Position numbers and translations under genes: made by a program. From the NCBI GenBank assembly GCA_945888565.1, contig CAMDAL010000300.1:1-5070 (forward strand): a DNA stretch of 5,070 nucleotides, read 5' to 3'. Below the pieces are notes generated by a model. It was not told the DNA's origin. It ran no database searches and saw nothing but the letters and a program-made list of their open reading frames with translations. Below, one piece after another: positions 1 through 5,070 of the stretch; positions within the stretch are counted from its first letter, which is position 1, and each line of letters opens with the position of its first letter. Origin of the DNA: Devosia equisanguinis. Its GTDB lineage: Bacteria; Pseudomonadota; Alphaproteobacteria; Rhizobiales; Devosiaceae.

Positions 1-914
1 CCATCTGCGCCAACTACACGCAGTTCGGCACCACGGCACTGCTCCCGACGCTGATCACCGACACGCCGGAAAAGAACGTGCTGGCGATCGCCGCCGGGGC
101 GGAAGCCGTGGCTCAGGGCGTCCCCGGGTTCCTTGGGCTTCACATCGAGGGCCCGCATCTCGCGGTCTCCCGCAAGGGCGCCCACGACCCCAGCCTGATT
201 CGCCGGATGGAGGAGGCTGACCTGCAGCGGTTCCTCGATGCCCGGACGAAACTCCCGAACCTACTTGTTACGGTCGCCGTCGAAGCCGCTGATCCGACTC
301 AGATTCCCCGCCTCGCCGAGGCCGGCATCATCGTTTCGATCGGCCATTCCGACGGTAGCTACGCCCAGGTTCGGGATGCAGTTGCGGCCGGCGCGAGCAT
401 GGTCACCCACCTGTTCAACGCCCAGAGCCAGATTGGCAACCGCGAGCCGGGAGTTGTCGGCGCGGCTATCGACCTCGGCGCCATCAGTGCCGGCCTCATC
501 GCCGACGGCATCCACGTGCATCCGGCCTCGATCGGCATCGCGCTCCGGGCCAAGCGCGGCCCAGGCCAGATATTCCTCGTCACCGATGCGATGTCGCCGA
601 CCGGCACCGACTGGACCGAGTTCGTGCTGACCGGCCAGACTGTCTACCGCAAGGACGGCGCCCTGCGCCTCGCCGACGGCACGCTGGCGGGCGCCGACCT
701 GACCATGATCGACGCCATCAAGTACGTGCACCGGACGGTGGGTGTGCCGTTCGACGAAGCGCTGCGCATGGCTTCACTCTACCCGGCGCAGGCGCTGGGT
801 GTTTCATCCACCTACGGCCACCTCGGCCGCGGCGCCCGAGCCGATTTCGTCGTGCTGTCGGACGATCTCGGAATCAACTCGACCTGGATCGGCGGCAACA
901 AGGTCTTCGGCTGA
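1..914 (+). CDS. nagA: N-acetylglucosamine-6-phosphate deacetylase, 5'-truncated by the window edge
   Basis: This cytoplasmic enzyme of the amidohydrolase superfamily removes acetate from GlcNAc-6-phosphate to give glucosamine-6-phosphate, in amino-sugar and peptidoglycan recycling. The reading frame is open from base 3 and gives 303 residues before TGA at 912-914. Family members have about 380 residues, so roughly 75-80 N-terminal residues lie outside the window; any start codon inside the window, such as GTG at 78, is internal. Visible landmarks are FGTTALLPTLIT near the left edge and HIEGP with the metal-ligand Glu at 147-149. They continue with GHSDGS (His 345-347), THLFNA (His 408-410), ADGIHVH (His 513-515) and VTDAMSPTG with the catalytic Asp at 585-587. 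These match the active-site and metal residues known for E. coli NagA. The residue after THLFNA is Gln (423-425), where I recall Met in E. coli NagA. No neighbouring amino-sugar gene is visible. The identification is secure; the physiological substrate is inferred from the family. Confidence 0.95.
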   Translation, partial: ICANYTQFGTTALLPTLITDTPEKNVLAIAAGAEAVAQGVPGFLGLHIEGPHLAVSRKGAHDPSLIRRMEEADLQRFLDARTKLPNLLVTVAVEAADPTQIPRLAEAGIIVSIGHSDGSYAQVRDAVAAGASMVTHLFNAQSQIGNREPGVVGAAIDLGAISAGLIADGIHVHPASIGIALRAKRGPGQIFLVTDAMSPTGTDWTEFVLTGQTVYRKDGALRLADGTLAGADLTMIDAIKYVHRTVGVPFDEALRMASLYPAQALGVSSTYGHLGRGARADFVVLSDDLGINSTWIGGNKVFG

Positions 915-923
915 TTGAAACGA

Positions 924-953
924 AACCGGCCGCCCCTGCTGGAGCGGCCGGTT
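924..953 (-). terminator. Intrinsic-type hairpin between convergent nagA and the outer-membrane protein gene
   Basis: The arms AACCGGCCGC (924-933) and GCGGCCGGTT (944-953) are perfectly complementary, a 10-bp GC-rich stem with a 10-base loop. The hairpin lies 9 bases after the nagA stop and 23 bases after the stop of the facing gene. Read on the minus strand, the stem runs into a T-rich stretch (GGTTTCGTTTC), so it best fits a terminator for the 977-1672 gene. On the plus strand there is no good T tract, but the hairpin could still end nagA transcripts. Its placement between two convergent genes supports a shared role. Confidence 0.75.
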
Positions 954-976
954 CAATCTGCAAGACGCTGTCTGGC

Positions 977-1672
977 TTAGAAGCCGACGCTCAGGCCGAC
1001 CTGCAGCACGTGGCTGCCGACATTGGCAATGGCATCGTCTCCGCCGCCGGAAAGCTCCGCATCGACGACCGACTTGTAGCGGTAGCCGAGGTCGAGTGCC
1101 AGGTTGTCAGCAACGTCGAACTTCACGCCCGCGCCGACCTGGTAGGCCCAGCCCCAGCCAGCGAGATCGACCGCAGGTCCAGCGGGATTGCCACCGAAGA
1201 AAGGCTGCCCCTCAGCGGTGACGTAGCCGGCACCGAGACCGCCACCAATGTAGGGCGTAAAGCCCGAACCGGTATCGATATCAAACCAGAGGTTGCCGAG
1301 CAGGTAGGAGGTGCTGGCCGAACCGTCCTCGATATCGAATGGGCCATCGACGCTGTCAGTCACGCCGGTAAGGGCGAACGAACCGGTGGAAACTTCTACT
1401 TCACCACGCAGATTGTTGGTGATGTGGGTGCCCACGGTCGCGCCGAGCAGCCAGCCCATATCTGCGTCGAAGTCGAGAACGCTATCGCCGTCATCGGCCT
1501 CAACCGAGTCGGTCCACACGCCGCCGCCAAACACGCTCAGATACCAGCCGGTATCGGCAACCATGACCGGCTCGGTCACCGGCACGTCGTATACGATCAG
1601 GTCGGCCGCATTGGCAGCACCGGCCATGGCCACGAGAGCTACACCAGAGAGCAGCACACGGTTAAGTTTCAT
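977..1672 (-). CDS. Small outer-membrane beta-barrel protein (Omp25/OmpA-like porin family)
   Basis: The product is a 231-residue secreted protein predicted to sit in the outer membrane. Residues 1-22 form a signal peptide: MKLNR, a hydrophobic core, then cleavage after ANA before ADL. The mature part has alternating Gly/aromatic beta-strand patterns (GWYLSVFGGGVW at about 42-53; FTPYIGGGLGAGYV at 138-151; WAYQVGAGVKFDV at 175-187; LALDLGYRYK at 191-200). It ends HVLQVGLSVGF, with the C-terminal Phe typical of barrels recognised by the BAM assembly machine. This architecture fits the OMP_b-brl family that includes Omp25/Omp31 of Hyphomicrobiales. ATG at 1672 is chosen because AAGGAG lies 7 bases upstream and the signal peptide starts there. 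The frame stays open 19 codons further upstream, but that stretch would put a basic extension before the signal peptide. Specific function unknown; barrels of this type usually have structural or permeability roles. Confidence 0.88.
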   Translation of the reverse strand: MKLNRVLLSGVALVAMAGAANAADLIVYDVPVTEPVMVADTGWYLSVFGGGVWTDSVEADDGDSVLDFDADMGWLLGATVGTHITNNLRGEVEVSTGSFALTGVTDSVDGPFDIEDGSASTSYLLGNLWFDIDTGSGFTPYIGGGLGAGYVTAEGQPFFGGNPAGPAVDLAGWGWAYQVGAGVKFDVADNLALDLGYRYKSVVDAELSGGGDDAIANVGSHVLQVGLSVGF

Positions 1673-1822
1673 TCGGTGACTCCTTCTAATAGTCGCCGCG
1701 ACACTGACCCGTGCCGTTGCTGCACGCAACCCGTGTTGTGTTCAATCAACGGCTAACCTGATCTCACTGTGGCAACCATATCACCTTTGGTAAGCAGCGC
1801 TGCGTACGCGCGAGAGCTTACT
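1673..1822. other. Non-coding region upstream of the barrel gene
   Basis: About 150 bases lie between the SDR-tail remnant and the barrel gene and should contain the barrel promoter. I could not find a well-spaced -35/-10 pair. Short inverted repeats are present: GTTGC/GCAAC (1716-1720 with 1726-1730, a 5-base loop), the palindrome GCAGCGCTGC (1794-1803) and the adjacent GCGTACGC (1802-1809). Any of these could be an operator or chance in GC-rich DNA. No T-tract terminator for the sulfotransferase transcript is evident here, so read-through into the barrel gene is possible. Confidence 0.4.
1680..1686 (-). promoter_or_regulatory. Shine-Dalgarno site of the small outer-membrane barrel gene
   Basis: The minus strand reads GAAGGAG, then seven bases, then ATG at 1672. 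The match and spacing are strong and decide the start in favour of the signal-peptide Met over codons further upstream. Confidence 0.8.
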
Positions 1823-1942
1823 CTAACCTCTGCCGATATAAGGCATGTTGGTCTCCATTATCGTCATGAACTGCACGTTCGCCTCGAGCGGCAGCCCGGA
1901 CATCCACTCGAAAGCATCGACGGGGGCCAAGGTATTCGGCTC
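1823..1942 (-). pseudogene. Orphan C-terminal fragment of a short-chain dehydrogenase/reductase
   Basis: Read on the minus strand, this stretch encodes a tail of the form [17 protein letters not shown], continuing to MPYIGRG and a TAG stop (1823-1825). The intact SDR at 3638-4381 ends almost identically. By hand alignment of the last 26 residues, 23 are identical; the differences are A to S, V to I and A to E. Over the 81 aligned bases (1823-1903 against 3638-3718) I count 14 differences, and nine of the codon changes are synonymous. Further upstream the match fades: an EP dipeptide near 1937-1942 may align with the EP of the intact protein after a small gap, and homology is gone before the sulfotransferase stop. 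The Rossmann fold, the catalytic Ser/Tyr/Lys and any start site are missing, so this is not a working SDR. The excess of silent changes suggests it came from a diverged, once-functional paralogue rather than a fresh copy decaying in place. Confidence 0.82.
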
Positions 1943-1968
1943 AGCGCTAAGCCTTTGGCCGCGGGACG

Positions 1969-3618
1969 TTATACCGTTTCGTACCCGAAGAACTTCGCCC
2001 ACTTCGTCAGCGGCTCGGCTTCCTTGGCCTTGAAGATGAAGTCGTAGTTCCGCCACTTGCTCTGCACGCCGATGGACAGGCCCTGCCGCACTTTCTGGTA
2101 GCTCGGCGTGCGCGTTGCCCGGCTCTCGGCCTTCTGGGCGAAGTTTTGGATCTCGCTGTCCCACTCGAGCCCCAGGAAGTCGACAACCCGGCCGGTCGTC
2201 TCCCTGAACTCCGTAACCAGTTCATCGTAGCGCACGTAGCAGACGTTGGTCGACTGGAGGTCGAACGTCGAGAACCAGTTCGTCATCGAGATATCGTAGA
2301 GCTTGATCGTATCCACCAGGTTCAGGAAGTTCGCCATGGCGGGATTGGGCTTGAAGCGCTGCTGGAAGCAGCTCATGGCCACATCATAGGGATGCCGGAT
2401 CGAGAAGATGTACTTCTGGTCAGGGAACATCTTCGACAGAAACGGCGCCATCATCGCCCGGATCGGCATCTTGTCGACAAAGACCGTCGCGCCCTGCTTC
2501 TTCTGTCGGCGCGCGATCTCCCGATAGAAGCTCTCCCTTGCCGCGAGAAACAGCTCCTTGCTACCCGGCCGCTCGTCTGTCAGCCGAGCGTACCCGCGTT
2601 CAATGTGCAGACGCACGGCCTGGATCGACGGAATCTCCTCAAAGGTCTCGACGTCGGGGTGGGCTGCAATGGCGTTCTCGAGCAAGGTGGTGCCCGATCT
2701 CGGAAAGCCGAGCATCATCACTATGTCGTCCCGGCCCGCTGGCGGGAGCGGCGGTATAGCGAGCCCGTTGGCCGTCTGGATCGCTGCGACATACCCTGTT
2801 GACTTGCCATAGGCCGGGGCATCGAGTCGGTTCATTGCCCCATACTGTCGGAACGCATCCTTGTAGTTGCCCTGCCGTTCGGCCACCATCGCGCGAAGCC
2901 GGTGGGTAAATGCACTCGGCGGTGCCTTGACTTTCGCGTTGGCCTGGCGTGCATCCATGGCGTCGAGCTTCCTGATGCAGGCTTCGACCTGCCCTTGCTC
3001 GAACAGCGCCGTCGCTTCAAATCGGTCGAGGATTTCGACTAGCCCAGCGACAGGACGGAGGGTACCGGCGACCTCTTTCAGCAGGTCGAACTCGTTGGCC
3101 GATTCCAGCATGTTGCCGAGCGAGTTTACAGTTGCAGCGTCCCAGGGATTGACTGCCACTGGCCGCACGAGATCGGGCAGTGCCATTCGCCATCCTCCGA
3201 GCGCGTCGGCGTGCTGCGCTGCGGCCTTGAGGTGAAAGGTGTCTCCGGTAGCCATAAAAATCGCGAGTTCTGCCTCGCGCATCGCCTTTCGATCGTCATC
3301 TACCGTGGCTAGCATTAGTTGTTGCGGCAGGTCGGCAGTTGTCGCCAGTTCGCATCTTGCGACGGCACGCGCGAGCTCGGGCTCGAACAAGTCTGTGAAA
3401 TACTTGAACGCCGCATCCCTAAGCCCTCTGTGAATACAGAGGGGCAACAATGCGGGCTGGTCAGATAAGCGAACCTCGTCCCGGCGAATCAGGCCAAGCC
3501 ATCCCGACATGGCCAGCAGGGGGTCGGCATTTCTTGTCAGCACACGATAGTACGCGGTGGGGCCCGCCTTGGCGGCGGCGATGGCGGCCAGAGGTGCGAG
3601 AAGCTCCTTGTGGTCCAT
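1969..3618 (-). CDS. Sulfotransferase family protein with helical-repeat (TPR-like) N-terminal region
   Basis: The 549-residue protein is predicted to transfer sulfate from PAPS to an unidentified acceptor. Its N-terminal half (about residues 1-285) is Ala/Leu-rich and helical, like the degenerate TPR segment of bacterial TPR-sulfotransferases. The catalytic domain starts near residue 298. GFPRSGTTLLENAIAAHP (about 304-321) is the 5'-phosphosulfate-binding loop, and VDKMP (381-385) follows. IRHPYDVAMS (about 407-416) holds the Arg and Ser expected to bind the 3'-phosphate. The C-terminal segment TPSYQKVRQG...WRNY is also typical of this family. There is no signal peptide or membrane segment, so the protein is probably cytoplasmic. 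ATG at 3618 is preferred; an in-frame TTG at 3633 would add five residues and neither has a strong Shine-Dalgarno. The start lies 19 bases after the SDR stop, suggesting one operon and perhaps translational coupling. The acceptor (glycan, lipid, peptide or small molecule) cannot be read from the sequence. Confidence 0.9.
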   Translation of the reverse strand: MDHKELLAPLAAIAAAKAGPTAYYRVLTRNADPLLAMSGWLGLIRRDEVRLSDQPALLPLCIHRGLRDAAFKYFTDLFEPELARAVARCELATTADLPQQLMLATVDDDRKAMREAELAIFMATGDTFHLKAAAQHADALGGWRMALPDLVRPVAVNPWDAATVNSLGNMLESANEFDLLKEVAGTLRPVAGLVEILDRFEATALFEQGQVEACIRKLDAMDARQANAKVKAPPSAFTHRLRAMVAERQGNYKDAFRQYGAMNRLDAPAYGKSTGYVAAIQTANGLAIPPLPPAGRDDIVMMLGFPRSGTTLLENAIAAHPDVETFEEIPSIQAVRLHIERGYARLTDERPGSKELFLAARESFYREIARRQKKQGATVFVDKMPIRAMMAPFLSKMFPDQKYIFSIRHPYDVAMSCFQQRFKPNPAMANFLNLVDTIKLYDISMTNWFSTFDLQSTNVCYVRYDELVTEFRETTGRVVDFLGLEWDSEIQNFAQKAESRATRTPSYQKVRQGLSIGVQSKWRNYDFIFKAKEAEPLTKWAKFFGYETV

Positions 3619-3637
3619 GGTTCTCAGTTCCAAGCTT

Positions 3638-4381
3638 TTAGCCTCGTCCGATATATGGCATGTTTGTCGCCATCACTGTCATGAACTGCACGTTCGCTTC
3701 AAGCGGCAGTCCGGCCATGTAGAGCACGGCGTGGACCACGTGCCGAACGTCGAAGGTCGGTTCCGGCATAGCCGTGCCATTGGCCTGGGGCGAGCCGGTC
3801 GTCATCTTCGCCGTCATGTCAGTTGCCGTGTTGCCGATGTCGATCTGCCCGCAGGCAATACTGAAGGCACGTCCGTCCAGGGAGATGGCCTTGGTTAGGC
3901 CGGTGATCGCGTGCTTGGTAGCGGTATAGGCGGCAGCGCCCGGACGCGGCATATAGGCCGAAATCGATCCGTTGTTGATGATCCGCCCACCCTGGGGTGT
4001 CTGGTCGCGCATGACCCGGAAGGCCTCGCGCGCCACATAGAAGGCGCCATTCAGGTTGACATTGACCAGGTCTTGCCAGCCGGCGATGTCGGTGTCGCCA
4101 AAACTCATCTGTGGCATGAACTTGCCGGCATTATTGAAGACCACGTCGATACGACCGAGCCTGCCGCGTGCCACTTCGAAGAACCTCTCGACGGCAATTG
4201 GGTCGGTAACGTCGCACACCTCGCCGACCTCGGCCCCGGCCAGTCTGGCGGTCTCCTCGATTTCCAACCGGCGCCGTCCGAGAATTGCCAGTCGGTAGCC
4301 GGCCTTGCCCAACCCGATGGCCGTCGCGCGTCCGATACCCGAACTCGCCCCTGTAACCACCGCTACCTTTCCGTCCGACAT
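3638..4381 (-). CDS. SDR family NAD(P)-dependent oxidoreductase
   Basis: This is a 247-residue classical short-chain dehydrogenase/reductase, the normal length for the family. Visible motifs are the cofactor-binding TGASSGIG at 10-17, an Arg-rich GRRR at 35-38 that hints at NADP(H) preference, CDV at 56-58, NNAG at 83-86 and Asn109. The catalytic set is Ser139, Tyr152 and Lys156 within [19 protein letters not shown], with the usual 13-residue Ser-Tyr spacing. All catalytic residues are intact, so the enzyme should be active; the substrate is unknown. The C-terminus ([11 protein letters not shown]...MPYIGRG) is repeated in the orphan fragment at 1823-1942. ATG at 4381 is chosen because it puts the Rossmann motif about ten residues in, and AAGGGG lies 7 bases upstream. 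An in-frame ATG at 4444 with a close AAGGAGG would add 21 residues and is the main alternative. The gene is first in a probable operon with the sulfotransferase. Confidence 0.93.
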   Translation of the reverse strand: MSDGKVAVVTGASSGIGRATAIGLGKAGYRLAILGRRRLEIEETARLAGAEVGEVCDVTDPIAVERFFEVARGRLGRIDVVFNNAGKFMPQMSFGDTDIAGWQDLVNVNLNGAFYVAREAFRVMRDQTPQGGRIINNGSISAYMPRPGAAAYTATKHAITGLTKAISLDGRAFSIACGQIDIGNTATDMTAKMTTGSPQANGTAMPEPTFDVRHVVHAVLYMAGLPLEANVQFMTVMATNMPYIGRG

Positions 4382-4388
4382 TCCATCA

Positions 4389-4394
4389 CCCCTT
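4389..4394 (-). promoter_or_regulatory. Shine-Dalgarno site for the preferred SDR start
   Basis: On the minus strand AAGGGG is followed by seven bases and the ATG at 4381. Spacing is ideal and the match moderate. It supports the 247-residue SDR over the extended form. Confidence 0.6.
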
Positions 4395-4447
4395 GCTGTG
4401 CGGCCCCATATGGCCGACGACACCCAAACTAGGCAAGGCGCCATGAG

Positions 4448-4454
4448 CCTCCTT
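4448..4454 (-). promoter_or_regulatory. Second, strong Shine-Dalgarno-like site upstream of the SDR
   Basis: The minus strand reads AAGGAGG, then three bases, then an ATG (4442-4444) in frame with the SDR. The match to the anti-Shine-Dalgarno is better than at the preferred start, but the spacing is short. It could initiate a 268-residue form with the extra segment [21 protein letters not shown], or be fortuitous. Confidence 0.35.
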
Positions 4455-4767
4455 GATCCGCGAGCGTATACCCGTCTCGCCGCGCCGCGCCCCCAAGGCA
4501 CGTGCTATTAATCCATCATTAGGGGAGCTTAAGGGGCGGTTGCCGACGCTGTGCTGAATCTGCAACACGAGCGCCGCAACCACCTTGGGGTGCCCCATTT
4601 CGGCCATTCTGCGATTGCGCCTCTCCCCGGCCTGCGTAGAGTGGGTCTTGCGAATCCATGCATGGGATCGTTTGTCGGTCGCAGACGCGACGGCAACACA
4701 CACAGCAAGTGTGGTCGCGTTTCGGCAAACCGCTGGGTAAAACTAGCACCAACGAATGACTGACTTT

Positions 4768-4773
4768 GGAGGT
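4768..4773 (+). promoter_or_regulatory. Shine-Dalgarno site of the porin gene
   Basis: GGAGGT lies five bases before the ATG at 4779. This is a near-consensus site, in keeping with a highly expressed porin, and it fixes the start. Confidence 0.88.
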
Positions 4774-4778
4774 CAATA

Positions 4779-5070
4779 ATGAAGATCCGGAACCTTCTTC
4801 TTGGTTCTATCGCCGCTGCCGGCCTGTCCGCTTCTGGCGCCTACGCTGCCGATCTGGGCGTTCTGACGTCGCTCGACGTTTGTGACTCGCTTGGTCTGTC
4901 GGGCCTGACGATCTCGTCGGACACAAACTGCCTGCAGATCACCGGCGAAGTGAAGTACTCCTTCAGCTGGGGTGACTACTACGATGAGTTCTTCGACCCG
5001 TCTGCCGATCTGACCAAAGGTAGCGTACGTTGGGCTGATGGCAACGGCACCAACGACTGGGACTCGACCG
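4779..5070 (+). CDS. Alphaproteobacterial porin (Porin_2 type), N-terminal part; runs off the window
   Basis: The first 97 residues of an outer-membrane porin are visible with no stop before the edge; full-length family members usually have roughly 300-500 residues. Residues 1-23 are a signal peptide (MKIRNLLLGS, a hydrophobic Ala/Gly core, then AYA before AD). The mature start carries the pattern VCDSLGL...TNCLQITGEVKYSFSWGD. Its two cysteines (35 and 51) and the following first beta-strand match the start of Porin_2 proteins, where the equivalent region reads like VCDAYG...TCLRISGYVRY. The two Cys are probably disulfide-linked in the periplasm or outer membrane. The product should form a general diffusion channel for small hydrophilic solutes. 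The near-perfect Shine-Dalgarno fits abundant expression. The gene is divergent from the SDR operon and no functional link is evident. Confidence 0.87.
   Translation, partial: MKIRNLLLGSIAAAGLSASGAYAADLGVLTSLDVCDSLGLSGLTISSDTNCLQITGEVKYSFSWGDYYDEFFDPSADLTKGSVRWADGNGTNDWDST

Larger units (their letters stand above)
4382..4778. other. Divergent intergenic region between the SDR and the porin
   Basis: Nearly 400 bases separate the two divergent starts and should carry both promoters. Open frames here on either strand have no recognisable protein features. An AT-rich patch at 4505-4520 stands out from the GC-rich surroundings and is a plausible place for the SDR promoter. Small symmetrical elements are scattered through it: GGGGTGCCCC (4587-4596), the 10-bp palindrome CCATGCATGG (4656-4665), GTCGC/GCGAC (4678-4682 with 4687-4691) and CACAC/GTGTG (4699-4703 with 4709-4713). 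The last two could fold in a porin leader RNA or bind a regulator. I see no tRNA, terminator with a T tract, or riboswitch I can name. Confidence 0.4.

Noticed and set aside
261..731. 156-codon open frame on the minus strand inside nagA
   Set aside because: It lies antisense to a nagA frame with all expected catalytic motifs. Its product has no recognisable domain, and long antisense frames are common in GC-rich genes.
1010..1756. 248-codon open frame on the plus strand opposite the outer-membrane barrel gene
   Set aside because: The minus strand here has a signal peptide, Shine-Dalgarno and barrel C-terminus. The plus-strand product looks like a codon shadow with no fold signature.
1938..1953. 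Near-palindrome GGCTcAGCGCTaAGCC just after the sulfotransferase stop, considered as a terminator
   Set aside because: It has one mismatched pair, no loop to form an ordinary hairpin and no T tract, and overlaps the fading edge of the SDR remnant. It is not convincing as a terminator or operator.
2146..2802. 218-codon open frame on the plus strand opposite the sulfotransferase
   Set aside because: It is antisense to the PAPS-binding domain; the product is rich in Arg/His/Val without motifs, as expected from a reversed GC-rich coding strand.
4505..4532. Possible minus-strand promoter for the SDR: TTAAGC (4527-4532) and TAATAG (4505-4510) with a 16-base spacer
   Set aside because: Only about half the -35 positions match the sigma-70 consensus, and no start site is visible, so I do not list it as a promoter. 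It remains the best candidate I could find.
4386..4703. Open frames on both strands between the SDR and the porin
   Set aside because: None has a good Shine-Dalgarno, recognisable domain, signal peptide or plausible composition; they read as chance frames in intergenic DNA.

Overview
The window looks like a Gram-negative alphaproteobacterial chromosome, probably from the Hyphomicrobiales. The base composition is GC-rich. Two outer-membrane proteins carry clear signal peptides. One is an Omp25/OmpA-type small barrel ending in Phe; the other begins like the alphaproteobacterial Porin_2 family. The porin N-terminus resembles what I recall from Devosia-like organisms, but that is an impression I could not check by search.

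Layout from left to right. Positions 1-914 (+) hold the 3' three quarters of nagA, N-acetylglucosamine-6-phosphate deacetylase, cut by the window edge. A perfect 10-bp-stem hairpin (924-953) separates it from the convergent small outer-membrane beta-barrel gene (977-1672, -). Positions 1673-1822 are non-coding upstream sequence for that barrel. Positions 1823 to about 1942 (-) hold an orphan C-terminal fragment of a short-chain dehydrogenase/reductase (SDR). Positions 1969-3618 (-) encode a sulfotransferase with a helical N-terminal half. It sits 19 bp downstream of an intact SDR gene (3638-4381, -), so SDR and sulfotransferase form a probable two-gene operon. A region of about 400 bp without a convincing gene follows (4382-4778). 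The 5' end of a porin gene (4779-5070, +) then runs off the right edge.

The genes do not form one obvious pathway. nagA is amino-sugar catabolism and the two outer-membrane proteins are envelope components. The SDR and sulfotransferase could act together, with redox modification and PAPS-dependent sulfation of an unknown substrate, but that is inferred only from adjacency.

The most interesting observation is the SDR tail remnant beyond the sulfotransferase. Its last 26 residues match the intact SDR at 23 positions, while most of the DNA differences are synonymous. The sulfotransferase is therefore bracketed by the ends of two diverged SDR genes in direct orientation. This is a trace of a duplication or insertion/deletion event. 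I see no tRNA, rRNA, CRISPR array, transposase or insertion-sequence ends, and no convincing new multi-gene system.
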